The position numbers were made by a program, and so were the translations under genes. A model generated the notes under the pieces. That model did no database searches and had not been told where the DNA came from. It saw only the letters and a program-made list of their open reading frames with translations. A stretch of DNA of 64,000 nucleotides from Niveispirillum irakense DSM 11586 (GTDB lineage Bacteria; Pseudomonadota; Alphaproteobacteria; Azospirillales; Azospirillaceae): assembly GCF_000429645.1 (NCBI RefSeq), contig NZ_AUCG01000021.1, positions 62,001 through 126,000 of the forward strand, given 5' to 3'. Positions 47,542-56,131 of the stretch are shown here, piece after piece (the first letter of the stretch is position 1; the number at the start of each line of letters is the position of its first letter).

Positions 47542-49581
47542 TCAGGTCAGGAAGTTGATCAGGGACAGGGATTGCATGCGGCCGGCGACCGTATAGGCAC
47601 CTTCCTGGGTGGTCATGGCCGCCTGCAGGCGGACGGCCACCTCGTCCTTATCCACCCCTTCGATCCCGGCAATTTCGTTCTTCACCTTGGTCAAGGCGTC
47701 CTGGTGCCGGGTTTGGGCATTGTCCATGGTGGCAGAGGCGTTAACGACGCGGGCATGCACGCCACGGATTTCGCTGCCGGCGCTGATCAGCGTGTTACGG
47801 GCATCCTTCATCAGGGTGCTATATTCACCCGGTCGGGAAATGGCCGCTGTCAACTGCCGCAGGCCGGTGACCAGTTTCTGGATCGCCGGATCGTTGCTGG
47901 TCACACCGTAATTGACCCGCAGCCCCTCATCCGGCGCCATATTCGCGATGTCATAGGCAGCGGCATTGCTGCCCATCGTGCGGTAATGGGCATCGTAGAA
48001 GGGCAGGTTGGGCGGCTCAACCTCCTCGCTGAACACGGTCATTTCAGCCAGCGGCGGAAGCTCGTTGGTGATCAACGCATTCTTATTGCCGGCATTATTC
48101 ACCGACGCCGTGGTCTGGAACTCCGTGTTGGGCAGCTTGCCCGTCAGGACGATGTTGGTCGTGTCGGTGGGGTCGATGCTGGCGGTGACGGTGGATGCCG
48201 TATCGGCATTGATCTGCGCCACCAGCTTCTGGGTCACCAGTTCCGTGATGCCAATACCGGCAAGCGCCGCGTCATCCACATCCTTAGCACTGACGACATA
48301 GGAATATTTCGTCGGTCCCGCGATGATGACCTGCGGCGGCGCATTCTCGTTCTGGATGATGGTACGGGCGCCGATCTCCATATTGAAGACGTCGCCAACA
48401 TCGGCCTCATCACCATGAAGCTTCACATTGTCGATCTGCGGATCGGTGGTGTTGGCCGCCTGGATCGTATAGGGCGCCTGCCCCGGATTAAGGGCGGCAG
48501 GTGCCGGCAGCACGCCATTGTCATGCATGCCATTGTCGTAAACCGCCGTCTTCAGGGTGAATTTCTCGGCCGGATCATTACCGGTCACCGTGACAATGCC
48601 GTTATGGGTGTTGATGGAGACGTTGAAGGGCGGGGTAAAAGCCCTGATCTGATCGACAATGCCGGTGCCCGCCGCATTGGTCAGCACCTCATCAAGGGAG
48701 GCTTCCGTGCCGGTCGTGGTATAAGTGAAGCGTTCACCGTTCAGCACCATCTCGTACACTTCATCGGCATCACCGCGCGAGCCGACAAGGGTGGTTCGCA
48801 TCACCTGCTTGGCGGAAATGACATCGGTCACCGGCATGGTGTTGAGGCGTGATCCGCTGAAGAGATAGCGGTCGCCAACACGCTCGTTCAGCAGTGCCTC
48901 CAGCTCGGCTGTCATACCCTTGACCAGTTCCTTGGTCGCCGACAGATCGGGCCAGGAGACATTGAAGCTGGAGGTGCCAGGACCTTCCAGCTTCTCGATA
49001 TTCAGCTTGATCACCGCCCCGTTGCCAGGGCCGCCATTAATGACGAACCGGTCAGCGTCAACCGCCGGGGGCACCTGCTTCAAGTTGATGGTATTGGTGG
49101 ATTTGCCGCCCAACCCATCCACCACCGTCACATCGAAACTGCCGGCCGGCCCCGTTTCACTGGGCACGGCCGTGATGGTATATTTGGCTTCCGCTGTGAA
49201 GCGGGAGCCAACCGTATCCACCGACACTTTCATCGCGCCGCTGCTGGCGTTGGTAATGGCGGAAATGCTGGGTGAACCGGGTCCCGCTGGCAGGCGGGAC
49301 ACAGAGCTCAACTCCGTCACCATATCCTCCATCCGGGTCAGGACCGTGTCATAGGTCTTCACCCGCGTCATCACCTGGTCAATCGTCTGGGAATAACCCG
49401 TGCGCTGCGCCAGCTCTGTCCGCAGATCCAGCAGCTTCTGGGTCTGCGTGCCATAATAGGCAATATCCGTCGATTTCTTGCCGGAGTTAAGCTGCTCGGA
49501 AAGAGTTGCGATGTTGCTCTGGCCGCTGCCGAGGGCCTGCAACGTGGTGAGGTAGCTGCCATAGTTGCTGATCCGTGTCAT
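47542..49581 (-). CDS. flgL: Flagellar hook-associated protein FlgL (HAP3), enlarged
   Basis: A 679-residue junction protein, about twice the normal FlgL length. The N-terminal flagellin-like helices (NYGSYLTTLQALGSGQSNIA ... LSEQLNSGKKSTDIA) and FSGSRLNTMPV at about 241-251 identify it, and the C-terminal helix (about 575-679) closes the coiled pair. Insertions at about 272-347 and 382-496 resemble the repeat modules of FlgE and flagellin. It overlaps flgK by four bases and is co-translated with it. Confidence 0.92.
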   Translation of the reverse strand: MTRISNYGSYLTTLQALGSGQSNIATLSEQLNSGKKSTDIAYYGTQTQKLLDLRTELAQRTGYSQTIDQVMTRVKTYDTVLTRMEDMVTELSSVSRLPAGPGSPSISAITNASSGAMKVSVDTVGSRFTAEAKYTITAVPSETGPAGSFDVTVVDGLGGKSTNTINLKQVPPAVDADRFVINGGPGNGAVIKLNIEKLEGPGTSSFNVSWPDLSATKELVKGMTAELEALLNERVGDRYLFSGSRLNTMPVTDVISAKQVMRTTLVGSRGDADEVYEMVLNGERFTYTTTGTEASLDEVLTNAAGTGIVDQIRAFTPPFNVSINTHNGIVTVTGNDPAEKFTLKTAVYDNGMHDNGVLPAPAALNPGQAPYTIQAANTTDPQIDNVKLHGDEADVGDVFNMEIGARTIIQNENAPPQVIIAGPTKYSYVVSAKDVDDAALAGIGITELVTQKLVAQINADTASTVTASIDPTDTTNIVLTGKLPNTEFQTTASVNNAGNKNALITNELPPLAEMTVFSEEVEPPNLPFYDAHYRTMGSNAAAYDIANMAPDEGLRVNYGVTSNDPAIQKLVTGLRQLTAAISRPGEYSTLMKDARNTLISAGSEIRGVHARVVNASATMDNAQTRHQDALTKVKNEIAGIEGVDKDEVAVRLQAAMTTQEGAYTVAGRMQSLSLINFLT

Positions 49582-50984
49582 CTGACGATGCCCTCGATCG
49601 CGTCCAACATATTGTTTACCGTCTGCATTACGCGCGCGGCGGCGGAGTAATTGCGCTGCAGCACCTGCAGCATGGCGATTTCTTCATCCATGTTGACGCC
49701 GGTGCTGTTGCGGTAGCGCAGTTCCAACTGGGATTTGAAATCCGTGGCGATGGTTGCCTGTTCCTGGGCGATCTTGCTGTTGGCGCTCCAGCTTCCGATC
49801 ATGCCCGTGACCATGGAGCTGTAGCTGACGCCGGTCAGCCGAAGCCCATCCGCATTGACGGATCGGCCCGTCGCCGTGAGCGAGAGCGATACCTGAGCCA
49901 CGGCGCTGGTCTTCACCTTCAATTCACCCGACAATAAAGCGGGATTGACGGCGATGTTGCCGGCATCAGTGCCAACAAAAAAGCGGTTGGGCAATTCGCC
50001 ATCACCAACAGGCTGGGCATTGTTATAAGCGTCGGAAAAGCTGGTGGGCTCGCCGGGCTTGGTGGGGGCCAGGAAGGCCTGCCCCACCGCTTCAATCTGG
50101 GATTTCAGCTTGCGCAGGATCTCCGCGGCGGGCTGAGTACTGGCGGCCTGGGGCGGGTTTGTCTGGGAGCCATCAGCGGCCAGCTCCAGCAAGCCGCCCA
50201 ACTGGCCATCCCGGATATGGCCATTAAGGGCCAGATCACTCGAAGACGAGCGCAGAACCCCATCCTGATAGCTGAACTTGGCAGGGGCGGCATCCACCAG
50301 CGACAGGCCGGAAGAGGTGAAAACCGATAATTTGCCATCCGCCCGTTCAACGGTGCGGATGCTCATCATGGACGCTACTTCGCGCACCAGCTGGTCGCGC
50401 CGGTCTTCCAGCGCCAGCGTGGGATTGCCGGTACCCCGCGTGGCCAGGATGTCGTTGTTCAGCTTGTCGATCGCGGCCAGCGATTCATTCAGCGTATTGA
50501 CCGAGTTGGTAATATCGGTGTTGAGCTGCTTTTCGATATCGTCCACGCCCCTGGTCAGGCGCTGTAATTCGCGGGACAGATCATCGCCATACAACACGAT
50601 CTGGCTTTGCAGCACGGCATCTTGTGGATTGGCGTCAAGTTGCTGCCAGGCAGCCTGGAATTTCTGCAACGCTTCCGTCAGCGGTGGGGTACCGGCGGTT
50701 GTTCCCAACAGGTCCGTGGCCTTGCGCATATAGGTGGAAAGGGTTGTGGCGCTGGATTGCTCGGACAGCGTCTGTTCCAACTGCACCCGCAACGCCGTAT
50801 CCACCTGGCGCTTATACTGGGCGAAAGCGGCATTGCCATTGGCATCGACCGTCTGTTGCAGCGAATGCTTGGTACGATCCGGGTTATCGGCCTGGGCGAC
50901 ATTGTCCGCGACCACACCCAACTGCCCCTGGATCAGGCGCAGCGAGTTGTTCGTATTGTTCAGAACGCCAAAAAGGCTGGTCAT
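49578..50984 (-). CDS. flgK: Flagellar hook-associated protein FlgK (HAP1)
   Basis: A 468-residue first hook-filament junction protein. The start (SLFGVLNNTNNSLRLIQGQL then VVADNVAQADNPD) and the end (MDEEIAMLQVLQRNYSAAARVMQT) are typical, as is the VDDIEKQLNTDITNSVNTLN helix. The ATG at 50984 was chosen because the FlgK family begins at this point; the open frame upstream has no match. A sigma-54 promoter lies 69 bases upstream. Unlike FlgL and FlgE it has a normal or slightly short length and no inserted modules. Confidence 0.94.
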   Translation of the reverse strand: MTSLFGVLNNTNNSLRLIQGQLGVVADNVAQADNPDRTKHSLQQTVDANGNAAFAQYKRQVDTALRVQLEQTLSEQSSATTLSTYMRKATDLLGTTAGTPPLTEALQKFQAAWQQLDANPQDAVLQSQIVLYGDDLSRELQRLTRGVDDIEKQLNTDITNSVNTLNESLAAIDKLNNDILATRGTGNPTLALEDRRDQLVREVASMMSIRTVERADGKLSVFTSSGLSLVDAAPAKFSYQDGVLRSSSSDLALNGHIRDGQLGGLLELAADGSQTNPPQAASTQPAAEILRKLKSQIEAVGQAFLAPTKPGEPTSFSDAYNNAQPVGDGELPNRFFVGTDAGNIAVNPALLSGELKVKTSAVAQVSLSLTATGRSVNADGLRLTGVSYSSMVTGMIGSWSANSKIAQEQATIATDFKSQLELRYRNSTGVNMDEEIAMLQVLQRNYSAAARVMQTVNNMLDAIEGIVR

Positions 50985-51052
50985 CTTCGCGGTTCCCTGG
51001 CGATGGCCGGTTGGCCCGGATCTGCCCGGATTGGCAGGTCCGCCCACCAATA

Positions 51053-51068
51053 TGCAATCAGTGGGCCA
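51053..51068 (-). promoter_or_regulatory. Sigma-54 promoter of flgKL
   Basis: The minus strand reads TGGCCCACTGATTGCA, which matches TGGCAC-N5-TTGCA with one change and keeps the invariant GG and GC ten bases apart. It is 69 bases upstream of the flgK ATG. Together with the flgE site it indicates RpoN control of the late flagellar genes. Confidence 0.75.
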
Positions 51069-51210
51069 CAGGGAACGCGCCTGATAAATAAAGCCTTATC
51101 AATAAGTTAGATGCACCCCCTATCGGCAGCACCAGCACCCCGGCAGATTCTGCCGCCAAGAAACCGGAGGAAACGGCAAGGTTGGCCGGGTCAGCCAAAC
51201 CCTGACAGAC

Positions 51211-51242
51211 AAAAGGCCCGCCCCCGGCAGGAGACAGGCCTT
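51211..51242 (-). terminator. Terminator after the DUF2934 gene
   Basis: AAGGCC (51213-51218) and GGCCTT (51237-51242) form the outer stem of a GC-rich hairpin, and AAAA at 51211-51214 gives a T-run on the minus strand. It lies about 30 bases past the stop of the gene at 51270. Confidence 0.6.
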
Positions 51243-51269
51243 CACGTATAGATGCGACTGGAAATGCTG

Positions 51270-51620
51270 TCAGGCGGTGTGGACCGCAGCGGCCAGCAAG
51301 GACAGGCGGCTGCGGACAATCTGTTCCGCGATCAGCCAATGTTCCATATCCTTGCCCTGAGGCATCCCCTCCCCCAACCAGAGCAGATAGGCTTCCTGCG
51401 CCACCTGCTCGGTCGTTGGCTCAGCCGGAACCACGGTGGAAGAGCTTGCCTTCCTGGCAACCGGCTTTGTCGGCAGTTTGGGTGGGGCCTTCGCCCGCTT
51501 CTTCGGCGTGGCGGCCACAAGATCGGGCGGAGCGTCTACCGGGGCTTTCCCGGCTTTCGCCTCAATCACCGTGGCCTCGACAGGGGTGGAGGCGGTAGAA
51601 ATTTTGGGCTTGCGGGGCAT
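51270..51620 (-). CDS. DUF2934 domain protein
   Basis: A 116-residue protein. The first 70 residues are a Lys/Pro/Ala-rich, probably disordered stretch (ATPKKRAKAPPKLPTKPVA). The last 40 form the DUF2934 helix pair (VAQEAYLLWLGEGMPQGKDM ... WLIAEQIVRSRL), a short domain of unknown function common in alphaproteobacteria. The basic tail could bind nucleic acid. The ATG at 51620 follows GGAGATCTGGATCG. It lies between the methyltransferase and flgK genes, with its own terminator. Confidence 0.78.
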   Translation of the reverse strand: MPRKPKISTASTPVEATVIEAKAGKAPVDAPPDLVAATPKKRAKAPPKLPTKPVARKASSSTVVPAEPTTEQVAQEAYLLWLGEGMPQGKDMEHWLIAEQIVRSRLSLLAAAVHTA

Positions 51621-51800
51621 CGATCCAGATCTCCAGGGGGGCGGCAAGGGAGAAAGCAGGGTGGATCTGGAGGCAAATGGAAACCGCCTGACCGCCGGTA
51701 AATACCAGCGCGCGATACCGCACTGCACTCCTACCCCAAAATACCACTTCTCTCTCAGTTCGCCTATGGTTTTTGGCGAGAACAAAGCCCGGCAGAGGAG

Positions 51801-53342
51801 CTACCCCTGACGATTCTGCTGCGTCGCACCCAGCAGGTTCAACACCGGCAACCGGCGTTGTTGGAAACGCAGCCAACGCTCTTCAAGTTCCGCCAGATTT
51901 TGCTTTTCCGTCAAAAGGGGTTTCCCGTCTCGGGTTACACGCTGTCCCGCCGCCTGAAGCACCTTCCAGGTGAAGGAAACAGGGGCCGCCCCTGCGGCCA
52001 GCCCGTCCAGAAAAAGCAGACTGATCCGGTCCACGGCAACCGCACCACCGGTGACCGGGCAGGCCAGTGCCGTCAACCGGTCGGCATTGTGGGCTTCGGC
52101 CATGATCGCACGGTTCAGGCGGTCACACGCGGCTTGACGATCCCCCAGCCCGGATGGCGGCAAAGCGGGACCGATCAGCCCCAATGCGGTCAGCAGGCGC
52201 AGAACCGGTGCCATCTCATCCGGCGATTTTTCCAGGGCCGCGGCCAGGGCCACGACTTGCGCCGGACCGGCCTGCAGCGCCGTCAGCACCGCATAGGATA
52301 AATCCCAGGGCGGGTCGATCGTGCCGGCGGTCGGCAGGGTCGCGCGGCGGGGCAGATCACGCGGATGGGCGAAGGCGACGAGCCAATCTCCGCCGTCATC
52401 CGCCCCCAAGGGGTAAGGATTGCCCCCCTCTCGCTGGAACAGATCGCGGCGGAAGGGCCGGTTGGTGAGGAAATCGCGCAACATTTCCGCGAAATCCGGA
52501 TCGGCCACCGCCTCCCCACCCACGGCCTGGATAGCGGGAGCCTGGCCCGCCTCTTCCCACCGGTCGGCCGGGCGGGCCTGGGCCGCCATCCGCAGCCCGG
52601 CGGGTGCCAGGGCAGCGGCCAGATCGGTGAAATAAACCGGCTCCCAGCTTTCATTGAAATATTCATGGGCCAGATAGGCCGCATCCTTGCCGGCCAGCAG
52701 GTCACGCCGGGGGCCGACCGTGGGATTGATGCGGAAATAGCCCGCCCCCTGCCCTTCCAACCGCCCCGCCATATCCAGCGCAGCGCCAATACGGCCAGCC
52801 AGATCGCCCTGCCCGCGCCTTGCATGCTCCAGCATCACCCGGCGCAGCGGCAGATATTGCGCCCAGCCGGGCAAGGCATTGTAGCCCAGATAAACAATGC
52901 CGCCCGGCTTCAGCCGCCTGTCGATGAAACGGACAATATCCGCCCGCGCCGTCGGCCCCACCCAGGACCAGACACCATGCAGGGCGATAATGTCGAAATC
53001 CGGCAGGCTGCCATCATCATAATCGGCAAAGCCCCGGCTGCTGACCTGCAGGTTCGCCAAACCCGCGCGCGCCGCCAGCCCGGCAACATGGGCCACATGA
53101 TCGGGGTTGAAATCATTGCCCCAGAACTGGGCCTGCGGATTGGCTGCAGCCATCAGCGCCAGGCTGAACCCCTGGCCGAAGCCCAGTTCGCAATAATCGA
53201 AGGACGCACCAGGGGCGACCGGCACCGGCCGGCCAGCGTCGGCCAGGGCCGCCATCATCGGCCAGGGCAGCAGCTCGTCATGGAAACCGTGGGTATAGGC
53301 GATCTCCGTCACATAGCCGTCGGTCCAACCCTGCATTCCCAT
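51801..53342 (-). CDS. SAM-dependent methyltransferase with regulatory domain
   Basis: A 513-residue protein. The SAM site is visible as DYCELGFGQGFSLALMAAAN (about residues 51-70) and FDIIALHGVWSWV (about 115-127). The following GYNALPGWAQYLPLRRVM and the helical region match the methyltransferase regulatory domain family (PF10119-like), and a further C-terminal region follows. Relatives occur in surface-sugar and flagellar loci, but the substrate is unknown. The start is taken as ATG 53342 after CGAGGAAA; ATG 53375 would add 11 residues. It is divergent from thymidine kinase. Confidence 0.85.
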   Translation of the reverse strand: MGMQGWTDGYVTEIAYTHGFHDELLPWPMMAALADAGRPVPVAPGASFDYCELGFGQGFSLALMAAANPQAQFWGNDFNPDHVAHVAGLAARAGLANLQVSSRGFADYDDGSLPDFDIIALHGVWSWVGPTARADIVRFIDRRLKPGGIVYLGYNALPGWAQYLPLRRVMLEHARRGQGDLAGRIGAALDMAGRLEGQGAGYFRINPTVGPRRDLLAGKDAAYLAHEYFNESWEPVYFTDLAAALAPAGLRMAAQARPADRWEEAGQAPAIQAVGGEAVADPDFAEMLRDFLTNRPFRRDLFQREGGNPYPLGADDGGDWLVAFAHPRDLPRRATLPTAGTIDPPWDLSYAVLTALQAGPAQVVALAAALEKSPDEMAPVLRLLTALGLIGPALPPSGLGDRQAACDRLNRAIMAEAHNADRLTALACPVTGGAVAVDRISLLFLDGLAAGAAPVSFTWKVLQAAGQRVTRDGKPLLTEKQNLAELEERWLRFQQRRLPVLNLLGATQQNRQG

Positions 53343-53442
53343 TTTCCTCGCGCCATGGTCCAATCGCGTTTTCATGGCATGGAACGGCGATCTCGCCTAT
53401 AGATCGCCGCCTTATGGGCGGGTATGCGGAAAGGGCGGTCGA

Positions 53443-54027
53443 ATGCGCTATGGCAAGCTGGAGGTGATCTGTGGGCCGATGTTCTCCGGCAAATCCACGG
53501 AAATCCTGAAAAAAGCCATCTGGTACACCCATGGCACCGGCTCCCATATCATGCTGCTGAAGCCGGCTTTCGATGTGCGCTATGCCCATGACCGGGTGGT
53601 GAACCATGATGGTGTCGGGTTTGACGCCACGCCCATCACCCGCATGCCCCCCGTGCCGGACAGCATCGCCGCCATTTTCATCGACGAGGTGCAGTTCTGC
53701 ACCGATCCCCATTACCAGGGCGATCTGGTGGAAGATGTGCGCGCCCTGTTGGTGCGCGGCATTGATGTTGCCGTGTCCGGGCTGGATATGGACTGGCGTG
53801 GCCGGGCCTTCCCCGTTACCGCCACCCTGGCCGCCATGGCCGATCATGTGCAGAAGCTGCGGGCACGCTGTGCCGTCTGTGGCCATGACGCGCATAAGAG
53901 CTTCAAGAAGCTGCGCAACGACCGCACGCTGGAACTGGGACAGGCCGACCTGTACGAGCCGCGCTGTAACCTGCATTGGCACGATCACAGCACCCGCCCC
54001 GGCACGGAATTGTCATTGGACCTGTAA
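53443..54027 (+). CDS. tdk: Thymidine kinase
   Basis: A 194-residue type II thymidine kinase that phosphorylates thymidine with ATP in the salvage pathway. The P-loop GPMFSGKSTE (residues 11-20), the Mg-binding DEVQF (about 86-90), and zinc-binding CAVCG with a later cysteine in YEPRCNLH are in order. The length is normal. AAGGGCGGTCGA precedes the ATG. It appears monocistronic, followed by a hairpin. Confidence 0.94.
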   Translation: MRYGKLEVICGPMFSGKSTEILKKAIWYTHGTGSHIMLLKPAFDVRYAHDRVVNHDGVGFDATPITRMPPVPDSIAAIFIDEVQFCTDPHYQGDLVEDVRALLVRGIDVAVSGLDMDWRGRAFPVTATLAAMADHVQKLRARCAVCGHDAHKSFKKLRNDRTLELGQADLYEPRCNLHWHDHSTRPGTELSLDL

Positions 54028-54035
54028 TCCCAGCG

Positions 54036-54067
54036 GCCTTTAACCCCGACCCTTCGGGATTAAAGGC
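54036..54067. terminator. Hairpin after tdk
   Basis: GCCTTTAA.CCCGA (54036-54049) pairs with TCGGG.TTAAAGGC (54054-54067), a 14-bp stem with one mismatch and a 4-base loop, nine bases past the tdk stop. No T-run follows. Confidence 0.55.
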
Positions 54068-54239
54068 TTCGGCGGCATGGGCCGCCGCCGCGCCCGTCGG
54101 CGCGGATGCCATCAGTCAAGATGTTTGACCGATGGCATGACAACGGCCCTGCCCAGCCGGCACTGGTGCAGGCCGTCGCTTTGAGCTATGCCTGCCGCCA
54201 GAATATCAGCCCAGAATGTTTAGCGTTGAGATTTCACCC

Positions 54240-54716
54240 ATGACCCTCTGCCATTGCAATTCCGGCCGCCCCTTTGACGAGTGCTGCGGTCCTTACCTGT
54301 CCGGTGCCGCTGTTCCGCCGACGCCGGAAGCGTTGATGCGGTCGCGCTATTCCGCCTTCGCGACAGCCAACATCTCCTATCTCGGCTCCACCCTGCTGCC
54401 CGGCACGCAGGATGATTTCGACGCCGCCCAGGTGACGGAATGGGCACAGAACAGCCAGTGGACCGGCCTGGACGTACGTTCCACCGGCCCCGGCAGCGAT
54501 GAGAACGAAGCGTTTGTCGAGTTCGTCGCCAAGTTCGTCATGGATGGCAAGGAACTGATGCACCATGAAACCGGTCGCTTCCAGAAGCAGGATGGCCGCT
54601 GGTGGTATGTGGATGGCATCATGGGCCAGCGTCCGCGCACCGTGGTGAAGATCGGCCGCAACGATCCGTGCCTGTGCGGTTCCGGCAAAAAATACAAGAA
54701 GTGCTGCGGCGCCTAA
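54240..54716 (+). CDS. YchJ-family protein with two SEC-C-type zinc motifs
   Basis: A 158-residue YchJ-like protein. An N-terminal SEC-C motif ([17 protein letters not shown], residues 4-20) and a C-terminal one ([14 protein letters not shown]) each provide a CxCx8CC zinc site. The middle is the YchJ NTF2-like domain ([19 protein letters not shown]). The biochemical role is unknown; SEC-C motifs bind zinc and often protein partners such as SecB. The ATG at 54240 begins at the motif. Confidence 0.9.
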   Translation: MTLCHCNSGRPFDECCGPYLSGAAVPPTPEALMRSRYSAFATANISYLGSTLLPGTQDDFDAAQVTEWAQNSQWTGLDVRSTGPGSDENEAFVEFVAKFVMDGKELMHHETGRFQKQDGRWWYVDGIMGQRPRTVVKIGRNDPCLCGSGKKYKKCCGA

Positions 54717-54727
54717 CAGCCCACAGC

Positions 54728-54756
54728 GGGGTGGCTTGTCACCGATAGGCCACCCC
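54728..54756 (+). terminator. Hairpin after the YchJ-like gene
   Basis: GGGGTGGC (54728-54735) pairs with GCCACCCC (54749-54756). It lies 12 bases past the stop. There is only a weak T-content downstream, so termination is likely but not certain. Confidence 0.5.
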
Positions 54757-54844
54757 TATCGACCCGATCAGATCATTCGATTTCCCTCTTGATGCCAAGG
54801 CTGCCAGGATGGCGGCACTTCAGGTTTTGGATGGGAGATCGACC

Positions 54845-55015
54845 ATGCAGCGCAAAGCGGCGGAAAAGGTTTTTCAAGCCCTGCGGCACTATGGGGCCGG
54901 GCTTGTCGCAGATGGTGAGCGTCTGGTCATTGAAGGACACGCACCGGCAGATATCTTAATGCAGGCACACCGCCACCGCCGTGCCCTGCTGGCGATGGTA
55001 CGCAAGAACGCCTGA
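54845..55015 (+). CDS. Small hypothetical protein resembling a TubC-type docking domain
   Basis: A 56-residue basic protein: a helix (AAEKVFQALRHYGAGLVA), a short strand pair (DGERLVIEGHAP), then a helical end (QAHRHRRALLAMVRKN). This alpha-beta-beta-alpha pattern resembles TubC N-terminal docking domains of NRPS systems, although no NRPS is nearby; similar free-standing domains are common in alphaproteobacteria. GGGAGATCGACC precedes the ATG. It lies 22 bases before hemH and may be co-transcribed with it. Confidence 0.6.
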   Translation: MQRKAAEKVFQALRHYGAGLVADGERLVIEGHAPADILMQAHRHRRALLAMVRKNA

Positions 55016-55037
55016 CGAGAAACCCTGAAGGATAGCC

Positions 55038-56090
55038 GTGCTGCAAGCCCCCGTTTCCACCACCTCGCCCCTGCCCGCTGGCCATCCGCCTGTCAAGGTG
55101 CCGCGCGTCGGCGTGCTGCTGATCAATCTCGGCACCCCGGACGGCACCGATTACAGCTCCATGCGGCGCTATCTGTCGGAATTCCTGTCCGACCGCCGGG
55201 TGGTGGAAGTGCCGCCCCTGATCTGGCAGCCGATCCTGCAGGGCATCATCCTGACCTTCCGGCCCAAGAAAAGCGGCCATGCCTATGCCGGCATCTGGAA
55301 CCGGGAGCTGGATGAAAGCCCGTTGAAGACCCATACGCGCGAACAGGCCCGCCTGCTGGCCGCTGCGATGGGGGAGCGGCATGGGGAAAAGGTGGTGGTG
55401 GAATGGGGCATGCGTTATGGCAACCCGTCCACGGCCTCGGCGCTGGAAAAGCTGACGGCGGCGGGGTGTGAGCGCATCCTGCTTTTCCCGCTCTACCCGC
55501 AATATAGCGCCACCACCACGGCGACCGCCTGCGACCAGGCCTTCCGGACGCTGATGACAATGCGCCGTCAGCCGGCCCTGCGCACAGTGCCGACATATCA
55601 CGATGATCCGGATTATATCGCCGCCCTGGCCAACAGCGTGCGCACCCATCTGGCCGGGCTGGACTGGACGCCGGACCTGCTGATCACCAGCTTCCATGGA
55701 CTGCCCAAATCCTATCTGGAAAAGGGCGACCCCTATCACTGCTATTGCCTGAAGACCGCGCGCCTGTTGCGCGAAGCCCTGGGCATGCCACCGGACAAGC
55801 TGCGCCACGCCTTCCAGTCCCGCTTTGGCCGGACAGAATGGCTGCAGCCCTATCTGGAACCGATGATCAAGGCCCTGCCCGGCCAGGGCGTGAAGAATAT
55901 CGCCATCATGGCACCTGCCTTCGTCAGCGATTGCGTGGAGACGCTGGAGGAGGTCAACCAGGGGATACGGGAGACCTTCCTTACCGCTGGGGGGCAGAAT
56001 TTCACCTATATCCCGTGCCTGAACAGCAGTGCCGGCCATATTGACCTGCTGGTCAAGCTGACGGAACGGGAAGCCGCCGGCTGGCTGTAA
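55038..56090 (+). CDS. hemH: Ferrochelatase
   Basis: A 350-residue enzyme that inserts Fe2+ into protoporphyrin IX, the last step of protoheme synthesis. Motifs include VGVLLINLGTPDGTDY at the start, ITSFHGLPKSYLEKGDPY (catalytic His, about 220) and FVSDCVETLEE (catalytic Glu, about 298). The start is GTG at 55038 after GAAGGAT. A region before residue 20 is an N-terminal extension. A perfect 13-bp-stem hairpin follows the stop. Confidence 0.94.
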   Translation: MLQAPVSTTSPLPAGHPPVKVPRVGVLLINLGTPDGTDYSSMRRYLSEFLSDRRVVEVPPLIWQPILQGIILTFRPKKSGHAYAGIWNRELDESPLKTHTREQARLLAAAMGERHGEKVVVEWGMRYGNPSTASALEKLTAAGCERILLFPLYPQYSATTTATACDQAFRTLMTMRRQPALRTVPTYHDDPDYIAALANSVRTHLAGLDWTPDLLITSFHGLPKSYLEKGDPYHCYCLKTARLLREALGMPPDKLRHAFQSRFGRTEWLQPYLEPMIKALPGQGVKNIAIMAPAFVSDCVETLEEVNQGIRETFLTAGGQNFTYIPCLNSSAGHIDLLVKLTEREAAGWL

Positions 56091-56098
56091 AGGCCAAT

Positions 56099-56131
56099 GG
56101 CGATGCCGGCCCGGATCAGGCCGGCATCGCC
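56099..56131. terminator. Bidirectional hairpin after hemH
   Basis: GGCGATGCCGGCC (56099-56111) pairs perfectly with GGCCGGCATCGCC (56119-56131) around a 7-base loop. The stop codon of the convergent hydrolase gene lies in the loop and right arm. No T-run is present. Confidence 0.6.
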
